Assembly: GCA_013397865.1 (NCBI GenBank)
Contig: VZTI01005310.1
Location: 1,101,394 to 1,165,393 of the forward strand
Source of the DNA: Struthidea cinerea
Taxonomy: Eukaryota; Chordata; Aves; Passeriformes; Corcoracidae
Direction: 5' to 3'
Length of the DNA: 64,000 nucleotides
Shown here: positions 1 to 11,207 of the stretch, piece after piece
How the letters are laid out: each line of letters begins with the position of its first letter
Position numbering within the stretch: the first letter of the stretch is position 1
Notes under the pieces: model-generated
Database searches by the model: none
Told to the model about the DNA's origin: nothing
What the model saw: the letters and a program-made list of their open reading frames with translations, nothing else
Translations under genes and position numbers: made by a program

Positions 1-162
1 AGTTCTCTGCGAATTTTCTAGCGTCTTAATTTTGACGACCAGCAGCCCGCTGAAGCTGCCATAACGTGAGTCCCCCGCAGGAACGGTGCAGTCTTCCCAC
101 AACTGCACATCGGGGGTGATTTCAGTCCATGGGGTATAGTTTTTCAGGATAAGCTGCTCTTG
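1..162 (-). CDS. Unidentified partial open frame, candidate internal exon
   Basis: On the minus strand a frame is open from position 162 to the window edge (54 codons), preceded by a stop at 163-165. The translation has a balanced, protein-like composition, including segments LKNYTPWTEITPDVQLWEDC and GSFSGLLVVKIK. I do not recognise the family. If it is an exon, the 3' splice site could be the AG just before position 153, after a weak pyrimidine stretch; this would put the exon in phase 0. The exon would continue beyond the window. It lies on the same strand as the candidate first exon at 843-982, but the phases do not join directly (that exon ends with two extra bases), so another exon or a different donor would be needed. 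A retrocopy or a chance frame is also possible. Confidence 0.3.
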
Positions 163-363
163 TTAGGAAGCAAGGGTTCTCTGTCTCTGGAAGCAAGGGT
201 CTTCTCTCTCTGTTTGAGTTTCCCACTAGATTACAGCTTTTCAGCATCCACTCGCTTCAGCGTGGGCACTTTCTCCTCACGGGCTGCGAGTGGATCTCTG
301 CATCCCCCCACGCCTCTCACAGATCACAGAGAAACAATTCGTTGCATTATAGTCCTCACCACA

Positions 364-740
364 TGTAGGTGCTAAAAACCTGGAATCAGAGAAATTCTTC
401 AGCCTTTCCTCACCATTCTGTGAGCAGACTGCCTTTCCCATGTAAACTATTTCAAACAAGGTCACAGTTCCATAAACTTCTTGCACCTGCAGGCTGTTTT
501 GCAAGATTGTTATGGCTTTGACTTTGAAAATATTTTGGAATCGGTATCTTAGGGCTTGGCCAATCCTCTCAAGGAGTGGATGGCCGAGGAACCAATTACC
601 TATTGCCACTCAACACACTTTTTGCGATCTATCCTATAAAAGTAGTCAGAAAATTATTAAAGAAAAGCTTCGGCTTCCACTTGTTCATGAGCCTGGACTC
701 TGTGGCGTTTTCTTTATGCACCTCGGACGTAACAGCGACA
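364..740 (+). mobile_element. Solo LTR, family 1 copy A (6-bp TSD)
   Basis: This 377-bp unit starts TGTAGG and ends GCGACA (the TG...CA rule) and is flanked by the 6-bp direct repeat ACCACA at 358-363 and 741-746. It is closely similar along its whole length to 16659-17033. A TATAAAAG box lies at 635-642 and an ATTAAA poly(A)-like signal at 656-661, so the LTR reads on the plus strand. A 6-bp duplication is typical of class II (ERVK/alpha-beta-like) endogenous retroviruses. No internal genes adjoin it, so it is a solo LTR left by recombination. It splits the minus-strand candidate gene start at the left edge. Confidence 0.88.
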
Positions 741-746
741 ACCACA

Positions 747-1320
747 GCTTGTACGAAGACCTCGACTCTGACGCTTGGGGCGCCTCCTCCCTCTCTTCAC
801 TGACCTTAGTGTCGCCATGCTGTTCTCCTCATGTGTCTTCACCTTTTCTTTGATTCGCCAGAAAATCGTTGTCCGTAGGTTCGTTGGTTCTCAAGTTCTA
901 TCCGTTTGTGAGTTCTTGTAAGGTTTTGCAGCGCTGAAAAGTTGATTTCGTCTGGGCTCCGTCTCGGGGAATCTTTCACCATGGCCCTTGCTGTCGGCCC
1001 CGTGGTCCCTGCCGGCACCACACGGGCAGTGCCGGCCCCCGCGGCGCCGGCTCCATTCAGCGCCTCTCTTCATGCGAGGCGCCGACAAAGAGAAGCTGCT
1101 GTCACTATTTCTGCCTCCTTGCTCGCAGCACGGCTGGCCAAAAGCGACTCAGCAGGCAAAGTTCATGGCGAGCCGTGCCGAGAGGGCGGCGAGCGCGTGG
1201 CCCTGGCGGCCGCGTGCGCTGTGGGGCTGGCCCCTGGCAGCCGCCTTGCCACCCCGCGGAAGAGTAAAGACGGTGCCCCCGTTGTTCTCCCTCCTTAAAG
1301 AGGTCATCACAGAGGCGCTA
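747..1320. promoter_or_regulatory. CpG island, candidate promoter
   Basis: CpG dinucleotides are dense: I count about 34 in 961-1320, against only a few per 360 bases in most of the window. A NotI-type GCGGCCGC lies at 1206-1213. In vertebrate genomes such retained CpGs normally mark an unmethylated promoter or first exon. The minus-strand open frame at 843-982 suggests a gene leaving to the left; a bidirectional promoter is possible. No clear TATA box is visible in the densest part, as is usual for CpG-island promoters. The island may originally have reached further left, because the LTR at 364-740 was inserted beside it. Confidence 0.55.
843..982 (-). CDS. Candidate first coding exon of an unidentified gene
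   Basis: Read on the minus strand, an ATG at 982-980 lies in a very good Kozak context (GGGCCATGG) inside a CpG-rich block. It opens 46 codons beginning MVKDSPRRSPDEINF and rich in charged residues. The frame then reaches a good donor-like site, AAG followed by GTGAAG, at 843/842, and without splicing it stops at once. This is what a short first exon under a CpG-island promoter would look like. The product is not recognised and has no membrane segment or signal peptide. A second start-like ATG with a strong donor (AAG/GTCAGT) lies about 30 bases further along this strand, near 803-817, so the true first exon is uncertain. Coding status is inference. Confidence 0.3.
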
Positions 1321-1503
1321 CCAACTTCTCCAGTTGGGCTAGTAACCTGCCTACCGTCAGAGCATGCAGCGATTGGCTCTACTAGACACAGAGAAAACAT
1401 CCAGGAGCTTCTCACAAAGCCACCTCTGTGGCTTCTCCCGCCTCCACCGAAAACTAGGCTGTGTTAAACCAACACAATTCTTTAGTGGGTTTTTGTTTGT
1501 GGG

Positions 1504-1504
1504 T

Positions 1505-1536
<32 letters not shown>

Positions 1537-1537
1537 T
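1504..1537 (+). repeat. (TTTTG)n simple repeat
   Basis: T-rich microsatellite with about five TTTTG units and flanking T runs, at the right border of the CpG-rich block. Likely length-variable. Confidence 0.85.
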
Positions 1538-1539
1538 AG

Positions 1540-3575
1540 TTTTGCATTCAGAATGCAAAACTGTCCATTCTGCGTGTTTTATCTCTCCAAGTGGTTTGAC
1601 AAAAAGCAGGTTAAATACATTAAAAATTCAGTCTCCTCAGCAGCTTTGTCATGGCTTCAAAGATCTCTGGTTGGGAGGTTTTTCTGGGGAGGAGGCCACA
1701 ACGCTGGCAAGGGCTGGACGTGAACTGGTTTTAGTCATTGAATGCCTGACGGAATGTGCTGGAAAGTGGCAGTTCAGAGCAGGTTTCTTCTGTAATTCTT
1801 CAAACATTTGTGCAAAGCAAAACTTCTCAAAGTGGAAAACCCCAAAGAACTGAAGGCCCAAGTAAAACAGGGCATTCTTGGATTGACTTTTCCAGTGGAA
1901 GCAGAATTAGGAAACTGCCCAGCACTGGCACAGGATTTTATTTAAGAGTTGTGAGCTAATTTGACTGACCTTATTCAGTGTCTCATTTCACACCCGGTTC
2001 CATTTAAATCAGGAGCAGAGTAGGGGCATTTAAAGCTTTTTTCTGATATATTTATTAGTAGTGAAACACTTACATCATAATTCTCTTTGTCCTTGCATTC
2101 AGCACATGCAAAGTTCACATGAAAACACACAAAGGTTTGGAGTGATTCTTGCTGTCCCATATTTCTCTCATTCCCTGGGCAGTATTTTGTGTTTATTGTG
2201 CCCTCCCTATTTTTGATGTGTATCTGCAGAGAGCAGTGAGCAGCCATCCAGTGCGGGCTGGATCTTATTTTAGGAAGAGTTATGCAAACGCATTTCTCCT
2301 GTTTATCCAGCAAGGTCTGAGTTGCACTGACTTCCCCTACAAAGCAAAGTGGAAACCAGAACAGGGATAAAAGTGGGGGATAAAAAGAGGAGGGATGATA
2401 AAAGTGCCATTTTTCCTCTTAAGGACAAAGCTGTTTTACTCTTTGCCACAAACCCCTGCCTGGTAATATATATTTAGGATGATTTAGGAGTGCTTCAGCT
2501 TTTTAGGGGTGGACTGCAGGATTTCTGGAGCTGTGCAGTTTCTGTAGGGCTTTGAATAAATGAAACACTGTCTTAGCTATTGTCCGCCATTACTGAACTA
2601 CTGGAGCCACTCTTAATCTTTAATGTTCTTACTCTGACAACAGCCCTGCGACTCAGGCAAGTTCTATTATTCCTTTCACACGTGAAGAACTGAAGAACAA
2701 AAAGGCTGAGATTTTCTTCTCAGGCTGCTTGCCTTGATTTGAGTAAGAACTCTTATCTCAGTCTCCTCTCTGCATAGAAGTTTGTTAGTGGTGCAGTATG
2801 AATTGGGGCAACATCTAAATTCCTTTAAAAAAATAATTAGGAGGGTCAGGATGTAAGGCTGAAGTCAGTGGAAGTGAAATGATTTCTTTCGGTAAGGAAT
2901 GTTTTGCTTAAAGTCATTGAAATGAAAATGATTTATTTTTAATACACTGTATGAATTCTCTTTGCAGAAGGTAAATAGAGTCTGAACTGCTTTTTAGAGG
3001 AACTAATTTGGATTTAGGGGGATTATGTGATGTGATGCATGGGATAACAAATTGCTGCCTTTTCCTTTGAAATATGAAATAATTCAAAGTGATTTTTCTA
3101 AATATAAAAACGGGGAATTGAGAAAGTTTAAAAGTAGAGGTGATTACCCCTTTGGGTCATTGTATCACCAGGATTGTAGGGGAAAAACCTGCACACTCCT
3201 CCAATTCCCACAGGTACCAAACCCTTCTGTGCTGGACTCAGACTGCCTGAGCTTCCCTGAGATTTGCTGGGCTGGTGAATAAAACCAAATTCCCATTTCT
3301 GTGGTGATTCCCAGGCAGCAGAACCTGCCAGGTCTGGGTTCCTGCCCTACTAAAAGGACTTGCAGAGCTGCCCGCACCCCGGAGCCTTCCCTCAAACACC
3401 TACGCAAATACAGGAATTTTCCCTCTCTGCCACAAAATCGGATTGTGCATTCCCAGTGGAGCCCTGATTCCAAGCGGGATTTCTCCTAACTAACAAACTC
3501 CATACCCAGCTCATGGCTTTCATTATATGGCTTGAACTTTGTGCCTTTTATTACCCAGAAACGAGAAAGCTCTGG
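1540..3575. other. Unique non-coding DNA, no feature recognised
   Basis: AT-moderate sequence without recognisable repeats or exons. The small open frames here are short and lack protein-like composition. Around 2550-2990 the sequence is AT-rich with several AATTA motifs. Confidence 0.5.
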
Positions 3576-3580
3576 CAGTG

Positions 3581-4161
3581 TGTCCTAGTTTGGACAAATT
3601 CGGAGGAGAATACCCTCTGATAGAAGTCAGGTCACAACCACCCCTCCCCCCCAGGTTCGGGAAAAATTTTCCTCAAAGGAAAGTGAAAGAGATAACAAGT
3701 TATTTATTTAACAAACACACAGGTGGGGAATAGTATTGCTAAATAATGAGATCTCTCTCTCTGTGGAGAGAAAACCTGAGAAGATTTCAGAGATCCTCTG
3801 TAGGTGCGGTCTCTCTCCTCCTAGGAGCTGGTCGGCGAGGGGCCACCCCCTCGGGCCTCCAGGAAAATTCTCCTGATGTGTTCAGATGTTGTTGAAACAG
3901 TCCAGAAGAGAAGAAAAGAACAAAAAACCCAAAAAATCCTAGGAAACCGAAATTCAACCCTCCGTCTCTCGCTGGGAGAAAAAGAGCTGGAAAAAAACCA
4001 AGGGTACCGCAGAAACAGAGGAGCGTATCTCCGTGTCCTTGAAACAACTGCTTTGCAAAGTTTGTTTTCTGTCCTTCTCAGGCTCCGTTTAAAGACACAG
4101 ACAAGATTGGTGGCCATAGGGTAGCGATAGGGGATACGCATCATAAAGTCACCCCGAGACA
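3581..4161 (-). mobile_element. Solo LTR, family 2 copy A (5-bp TSD)
   Basis: A 581-bp unit that on the minus strand begins TGTCTCGGGG and ends CTAGGACA. It is flanked by the perfect 5-bp repeat CAGTG at 3576-3580 and 4162-4166. It is closely similar to 33995-34579. On the minus strand an AATAAATA poly(A)-type signal lies near 3701-3710, about 120 bases before the 3' end, as expected for U3-R-U5 order. The 5-bp duplication and sequence style suggest an ERVL-like (class III) avian element; that class is from memory. No adjacent gag, pol or env sequence is present. Confidence 0.88.
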
Positions 4162-4166
4162 CAGTG

Positions 4167-6373
4167 CCTAAAACTTCGTGCAGGGCAGCATTTCACAGGC
4201 CCAGGGAGGGATTTCTTTTTACCCAGCTCAGCAAATGCTTGCAGGTTTTGGTAGATATTCCCAATTACGTCTCCAAAAATGAATTGTGAGTGGGGAAAGG
4301 AGCAGAATAAACACACTCAGAGGTCTCTGGGGGGTGCAGCTGGGCAGTCGAGGGCTGGGTCTAAAAGGGGAAGGTTAAAGCCCTTCGTGCAGCAGCGGTG
4401 CTGGAGGCTGGGCAGATCTGGGTGTATTTTGGGGGTATTCATGGCGACTGACACTGTTTTATCAGCAGCCTCGCTTCCCTTAAAAACAGTTTTCCATCTA
4501 AATGGGACTTCTCAAGGGAAATGACTCCTTGTAAACAAGCTTTGATTCTCTTCAGTATGGAATAAAAACTCCCTTTTCACACCAGACACTCTACCTGCAG
4601 CACCTTTTTGTGTCACCTTGCCCCTGGCCAGGGAGGGTGACTCCAAACTTTGATTTCTGCTCCAACCCATGCCGGGACTCTGCTGATCAGGTCAGTAATT
4701 TGCCTTTATTTTCCTGTTTATTCAGTGGGGGGAAAAAAGCGAATTGATTTCTTTATTTGCTTTGAGATCCACTGATAAATGTTGTATCCATTGCCTATTT
4801 ATGTATTACCTATAATACACTGCAGGTGTTAAATGATGAATTTCACAATAATTATTTGTTATGGCTGAGGGTTTTTTTTAGGGATTCTGGGAAGACCAAG
4901 TGGCAGATTGCCTTAAATTTTCTGTTCATTGGGATGCTTTTATCTTCACAAACCTGTGCATTTCCAGACACAAAGCTTCATTTTCTTTGCAGGAATGAGA
5001 TGTCAGGGAAATGTCTCCTGCAGGTCACTCAGGCTGGATGGGATGACTTCATTCCTTCTGCTGCTGTGACTCTTTTGCAGATGAGGCCCTGGATGTGAAG
5101 TAGGTGATGAAATGTCCTGGTGAGAAAGATTTTTCTTTTATTTCATGGGGCTATCCTTGAATTTTAGATCAATCTGATGGTGGGGGGGGAGGGAAAACCG
5201 AGCTGCTTTTGCCTGGGAAAAGTTAAAATGCTGATAATATTGGCTGGTTTTTATCAGTGGAGATAAGAGGATTGTCTTCATTAACATTTGTTCCTTTTCT
5301 CTTTCATTTGCAGCCCCTTTCGTGGTGCTGAAACCCAACTTTCTCCTTACAGCCTATGGAAATAACCTGCAAACTGATCTTTTTCCATCCAGGTTATATT
5401 TCTTGCTCTTTCCTCTGCACTTTCCGGTTGCTGTGCATCATTTACTGCTCTTGCAAATGCAGTTCTGCACTCAAATTCCTACTGGTGATGGATAAAGTTG
5501 TGTATCCTCAGCTTTTCTGGTCAGGCTCTTCCAGCATGGAAGAATTTTCGTTTCAAGTCCCTGATCTGTGAAACTTGGGACACTTTAGGTGAATCAGAGC
5601 CTCCAAGAGCTTTTATTCTCTTCAATATTTTGGCTTTACGTGTCTATGACTATCACTTTTCTTTGTTCTCATATTTTTAAGGCAGTAAGAGGAAAAAAAT
5701 AAAACAAAACGTGTCGTTCTAAATAAAATGAGAGAAATTGAAGTCACATCATTTGTGCAAGCAACAGCCTGAAGTCCTATATTGGATTTAAAGCAGGCAG
5801 TGCCTTACGCAAAGATTCAGGTACTTAAATGGAAGTAGAGCAGCACAGTTAAGGAACACGGTTTTAACAGCAAAAGGTGGTTTTTATGAGGATTTATTTT
5901 ACATTTCCCACACTTATTACACTGCTCAGCAGTGCAGATCGCTCGGGCACTTTGCCGTTCCACTAAAGGCACGGAATTTCAGCACCAGGAGTGGGAGTGT
6001 GAGCAGGGGATGAGAAGAGCTGGTTTGGGGCATCAGAGGGGAGACTTCACTGAGTGAATACCTATTAAAGCTCTGCAGAGATTTTTTGCTCCATTCCCTG
6101 GGGAAGTCCAAGGGAGCTGATCCCAGCAAAATCCTGACTGAGCCTCTCTGGGACTTCCGCTGGAGGTTTTTTAATGAAGTTATCCATGGTCTGTGAAACA
6201 GTTCCCTCCTGAGGAGAAAATAAAACACCCCAAGTGTTTCAGATGGCAGCTTTGATGGAGCTGTGGCCAAGAAGTCTCATAATTCAATGTTCTACCTAAA
6301 CAAGAGGAGGAGCAAACACCCACAGGCAAATCCACCAGCACAGGATCGTTCTGTGAGGAAAACCACCACGTTA
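4167..6373. other. Unique non-coding DNA, no feature recognised
   Basis: No exon, RNA gene or clear repeat recognised. There is a short G run near 5182-5189. Open frames here are below 115 codons and not protein-like. Confidence 0.5.
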
Positions 6374-6606
6374 GGGTTCAAACTGAAAGAGGGAAAATTA
6401 GGTGAGATAGATGGAAATTCCTCCCTGGCAGGGTGGGGAGGGGCTGGGATGGAATTCCCAGAGCAGCTGTGGCTGCCCCTGGATCCCTGGAAGTGCCCAA
6501 GGCCAGGCTGGAGCAGCCTGGGACAGTGGGAGGTGTCCCTGGCCATGGCAGGGGTGGGGCTGGATGGGATTTAAGGTCCTTCCCACCCAACCCATTCCAG
6601 GATTCC
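6374..6606 (+). mobile_element. CR1 LINE 3' fragment
   Basis: Matches the 3' untranslated part of avian CR1. It runs from 'gttcaaactgaaagaggg' through 'ccagagcagctgtggctg' and 'caaggccaggctggagca' to the end 'cccattccaggattc'. CR1 copies are usually 5'-truncated like this one. It carries no open reading frame of the element. Confidence 0.9.
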
Positions 6607-8264
6607 GTGACATTCTGGATTGGTTGCACCTGTACTTGTGTTCAGAGTCACTCTCAGGTTTAACAGGAGCCAGGAGCGCTCAGTGTGGAGAAGAGAGTTT
6701 GGAAATCTGTTGCAAAGTGATGGGAGTCAAAGCGTCAAACCCTTTAATGCAGAACATTCACTGCCCTGGAACACATTTTCAACTGAATGGAGCTTTCCAA
6801 AAATTCCATGCGTGGAATAATGAGCAGAACTAACAAAGACCCGCTTAGCCCAAGTTTTTGTTTGCAGCACCTGAATCTGAAGTTGTAGATTGAAGATGCT
6901 GGGAGGTGCATTTTGGGAAGTTTTACTGACTATGGAAACACAGAACAGCTTTTCAGCTTCCCCCTTGTTCCTTTCTCCTCAAAGCCATTTACAAATGTCT
7001 TTTTGAGCCACAGGAAGTCCCTTCCCTGGAGCTGGAGAGGTGTGACATATATTCCCTCTAAAGCAACATCTGTGTCTCTCCTGGGATCCTCAGCTGGAAG
7101 GGAAGCTGGATATGCTGAGCAGAATTACAATTATTTTCAGGTTGGAGTGGGTGCTGTTTGAGGCCATAAATAATTAAAAAAATCTGCAGTTTCCCTGCTC
7201 CAAGTTGTCTTTTTCTTTCTGTTCAGCTGCTTGTCTGAGTGTGTTTAGATTAAAGAAAAGGGGGGAAAACCACCCACATAGTAAAGTCTTCAGTTAATCA
7301 GAATTTGATTACAATAAGAGCTCAACAATCATCATACAGTGCTGTTAATTATTAGAAAGATCCTGTTGTATGTTGAAATAATTGCAGTAAACAGCCCAGC
7401 TGGAAAAAAATTGTTCAGATTTTCCACCATGAAAATGTAAACTTGGAGCTTGTTTCTGTCTCTGTGTGTTAATTGCTGCATTGTAATTTATTTCTCGCTT
7501 TGGATTTTGTAAATACCTGACATTTGCCACCTAGAGAAGCACATCACTGTCCTAGGAGTGGTTTTAACCAGGAGAAAGCAGTGTTTGGAATCCTAAATCC
7601 CTGTGTCTCACACCCTGGGCATGTCCTGGCTATTTAAGGTTCTGGTTTTCCCACCTGACTCAGGTGAAATCAGGGGGCTCTGGGCACTCTGGGTTAGTGG
7701 CAGAGTCAGACAGTGACTCCCTGCTCCTGTGAGGGTCTGGAGGTTCTGCAAATACTCATTTATTTCAGACATTTTTGGGCCAAAGCATTTTTGCCTCTCC
7801 CTAAAGTCACTTTCCCCTGCATTTCCCTCAGTTCAGTATTGCTGGGTGATTAAAAATAATATTTCTGTGTTAATTATCTCCTTAGGAACAAGGTTCTCCA
7901 GCGAATTGTGCATTTCTGCCTCCTTTTCCTCACCCCTCAGTGTGAAAACCTCTGACACTGAGGTGAAACTCTGATGTCCGCACTGAAGCTGATGTCCACA
8001 CCCCTCCGAAATTTGGACATAAACATGGTCTGCCAGGAGTGAGAAATTGCTACAATTGTTTATTTTGTAACTTTCTGGATGGACATTTTCACTATGGATA
8101 GAGCAGAAGTGGTTCAAGGTACAGCACTGGAGAGATTCCTGTATATTCCTGAGAAACAGGAATCTGCAGTGGTCTGGGAATGGCTTTCCCACATTCTAAT
8201 CTGAGCTCTTTAAGTAATTTGTAAACCTCTTGTTTGTAAATCTCCCTGCTGTTTGTGTTGTAAA
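6607..8264. other. Unique non-coding DNA, no feature recognised
   Basis: AT-rich, low-repeat sequence. Nothing exon-like was found on either strand. Confidence 0.5.
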
Positions 8265-8290
8265 TTAAAAAAAAAAAAAATTAAAAAAAA
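8265..8290 (+). repeat. A-rich tract
   Basis: Two A runs, one of about 14 and one of 8, separated by TT. This could be simple sequence or the poly(A) tail of a decayed retrocopy; no source sequence is recognisable upstream. Confidence 0.7.
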
Positions 8291-8695
8291 TCTGTGTGGC
8301 ATCCTAGCAAAGAAATTCCAAGGGAAAAGGTTGAAATCCTCATGATTTTATCAGACTTTAAGCAAAATGCTCAATGCTGAAATAAACTCTTTCCTGCAAT
8401 GTGGGATCTGGACATTTCAGCTTTGATTCTGGATGCCATGAAGTTGTAAGACTTCCTGATGGAAAATGTCATGGGAATGTGAACATTCGAAGCTTGGACA
8501 ACCCCAGTTATGTCTGTGTGGCCCTGTGGCAAATCCATACCCCCAAAATTAGGTGCAGGACTCCTTCTCAAGTAGAAATATCGAGCTTTTCCACCACTGT
8601 GATTCCAAATCCATCTTCAGCAAGAGATGGCACAGTAAAGTATTGAACCTGCTCGTCTTTTATGACCTTGGCAGTGGTAAAAGATCTCATCTCTG
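8291..8695. other. Unique DNA between A-tract and LTR
   Basis: About 400 bases with no recognisable repeat. Two overlapping frames on opposite strands are short and unconvincing. Confidence 0.4.
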
Positions 8696-9108
8696 TGAGA
8701 GGAATGCAGAATTTGTCTTTACAAACAAGCTCTGGGCCTGCTGGCAGACAAGGCTAAGCACTAAGAGATAAGGAAGACAATGGGAAGAATTCCATTGATT
8801 GATGAATTAAAGAAGATATGTATCCTCAAACACACCAAAGGTCTGCTGACAAGGGGGGGTTATACATTAGAAGGGAATTTTTAGATATTAGGCATTCTGG
8901 GAAGTCTGTACCTCTCGAGTGCCTCAGCCAATGGGGAAAGAGAGAGGGAAATGCGGTCGGGAAACCAGGGAAAAATAGGATAAAAAGGAGGCTGTGACCT
9001 CCAGAAATTCGAGGGACCCCAGGGGAAACGCCCCATGGCCTCTCCCTTTATTCGAATAAAGTAAAGGGACTCCTCTGTCTCCTTTTTGGACATAAACCTT
9101 CCCAGACA
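8696..9108 (+). mobile_element. LTR, family 3 copy A (3' end altered)
   Basis: Starts TGAGAGGAATG and is nearly identical to the LTR at 52550-52982 on the other strand, with about a dozen differences by eye over roughly 400 bases. It contains a TATA-like GGATAAAAAGG near 8978-8988 and an AATAAAG poly(A) signal near 9055-9061. Similarity stops after 'ggacataaacc' at about 9099; the final bases seen in the other copies are replaced by unrelated sequence, so the 3' end is truncated or recombined. No matching TSD was found. The end at 9108 (CAGACA) is tentative. Confidence 0.8.
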
Positions 9109-9120
9109 AGTGTTTCTCAG

Positions 9121-9169
9121 TTTATAATAATAAATTATTATATATAATCATTTATAATAATATAATAAG
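9121..9169. repeat. AT-rich low-complexity tract
   Basis: Nearly pure A/T with repeated TAATAA and TATATAAT units, directly after the LTR. Confidence 0.75.
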
Positions 9170-9894
9170 CCCTGTAGTCTCCCCACTGTTATTTCTTAAA
9201 TTACAATCAAATTGTTTCATTGCAAGAGGTTTTATCTCAGTTTAGAACTGACTGACAGAGAGCTCAGTTTGATCTCAATTTAGAATTTTCCTTAAGGTAT
9301 CCCTGGAGAGGTGAATTGTTCTTCCCAAGCATTAAAGGCAGTGAAATGACCTGGAATAGGCAGCCTGTGATAGGGCTTTGATCATAAAATAGATGATTTT
9401 TCATTAAGTTTAGGCATAAAAACAAAATCCTTCAGCTTTGGGAATAGGCTGGAATTGTGAAAGGCCCAATTGTGTCTTTTACGGGGGAAAATAAAAGTTT
9501 TTCCACTACAGATCTGTGATTTTAGGGTGAAAACATCAAGATTTGGAGGGTTCTGCCTGTGTCCCTTTGTTATGCTGCTAATCCATGCAATTCCTCGCAT
9601 CCACCCATCCATCTCCCAGCCCTCACCTCGAGGGCACTCAGGTTTTTGCTGTGCTCCATCTGGCTCTCCAGAAACTCCTAAATTATCATTTTGCAGCAAG
9701 AGAAGAAAAATTATCCCTCAGCCTGCCAGGTCCTGAGCTCCAGGCCTGGACCTGAGGGTTGTCTTCTGAATAAAACAACTTTATCAACGATGCTCTGCTG
9801 CTCACTCTGCATGGTAAGGTGTGTTTCGGGGCAAATAAGTTGTATTGAAGTTACAGACACTTAGAAGTTGCACAAAATGAAATCCGGGGGTGGG
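9170..9894. other. Unique non-coding DNA, no feature recognised
   Basis: No repeat or exon recognised. It contains two opposed open frames of about 90-105 codons near 9382-9736 that shadow each other and are not protein-like. Confidence 0.45.
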
Positions 9895-9961
9895 GTTTGT
9901 GTTTGTTTTTGTTGTTGTTGTTTGGCGGGTTTTTTTGGTTTTTTGGTTGGTTTTTTTTTTG
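9895..9961 (+). repeat. T/G-rich simple repeat
   Basis: Runs of T broken by G, including four GTT units, two T7-G steps and a final T10. Low complexity and probably polymorphic. Confidence 0.85.
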
Positions 9962-10484
9962 TGACATCAGTGCTTTCATATGAAAAATGTTCCCAGGCTA
10001 TAAAGAAGTAATTCCAGTTCAGATATTATCTGTGAAGGGCCTATTAGGGTTTTTTTTGATTGCCAGGCCTACAGTGGGATTACACAGCAAAGCAGAGAGA
10101 TTGTATTTGTCAAAACATGACCGTTTTTCCTAGAAATCCATACTGCAGGAGCTGGAAAAGCATCAGCCGAGTTTTCCATTAAGAGCAGATTTATGAAGCC
10201 TTTGGAAGGGTACTTACATTACAAGATAAGGCTGGGAAGAACAGAGCAATGGGGCGAAGTGAAAGGCAGCTGAAAATGCATTTCTTGGGAAAGGGCAACA
10301 CAATTTAGGAAGAACCCAGATGGTGTGGGAGAGAATATCAGCAGCCGGGAGGGGAGGCCAAGACCAAGGGGTTTGTAGCAGGTCAAATCTGCCTAAATCT
10401 TTGTCATTCCAAACCAGTGGATTCTGACTCAGAAAAATCCAGTTGAGTTGAATTATCTCAATAAAAAACAGAGAGAAAATGGCG
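9962..10484. other. Unique non-coding DNA, no feature recognised
   Basis: Nothing recognised except a T8 run near 10051. Confidence 0.45.
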
Positions 10485-10542
10485 TAAATTCCAATGTAAA
10501 TTCCAATGGAAAATGATGTAATTTCCAATGTAAATTCAGAGG
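10485..10542 (+). repeat. Imperfect tandem repeat, 12-bp unit
   Basis: Two exact TAAATTCCAATG units (10485-10496, 10497-10508), a 10-bp spacer, then two diverged units (10519-10530, 10531-10542). A local slippage duplication. Confidence 0.8.
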
Positions 10543-11150
10543 GAAAATGGTATCAAGTTCAATGCACGTTGTGTGATTTGTGTGCCTGTGTTTGCCTAAA
10601 CCCCCTCCCATCATCTCTTCTGCATCTCCTCATCACCAGGATAACAGGGAGGACAATGAATTCTTACAGAAAATTCTGTGTTTGGGTTTTTTTCCCTCTC
10701 CTGAGAAATCAGTAATTATTTGGTGAGGAACATAGGCTGCCTTACAGGAGTCACAAGCGACAGCTGCACAACAGCATTTAAATGAGAATTTCAGCCATTT
10801 TTAGGAAATTCTGCATGAAACAGAAGATGTGAAGGCAGTGTTTGGGAACCCAGACATGTGGAAGAAGCAAATGTTGGTCCGAAATAGCCCCTTTGAGTTT
10901 AATGGGTGAATTCCAACCTTCGTACAGAGCCAGGCAAGTGTTTTTAATCACTTTAGTCAGCTTTAAGCTGAGGGTGTACAGACCCCAGCCAGGATCAGTT
11001 CTGTCCTGCAGGGTGACCTTCTTATTTTTTCACTGGATTAAACTACAGAAAATTTCAATTACACCACAGAAACTACAGAAATTTTATTGTTTATTTTTTA
11101 GAAAACTAAGTCTCCTTAAGTTATATGTTGCAGTTCATCCCCTTAGTTTG
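10543..11150. other. Unique non-coding DNA, no feature recognised
   Basis: No repeat or exon recognised. Confidence 0.45.
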
Positions 11151-11207
11151 GAGCTAAATGATATTTAAGGTCCTTTCCAACACGAACCACTCTGAGGTTT
11201 ATGGTTC
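11151..11207 (+). mobile_element. CR1 LINE 3' terminus, short
   Basis: Only the last ~57 bases of a CR1 remain: 'gagctaaatgatatttaag', then 'gtcctttccaacacgaacc' and a final 'tggttctg'. Older and more diverged than the copy at 6374. Confidence 0.7.

Noticed and set aside
988..1467. 159-codon plus frame in the CpG island
   Set aside because: GC-rich DNA lowers stop frequency; the composition (Ala, Pro, Arg, Trp) is typical of chance, and the opposite strand has the better start context.
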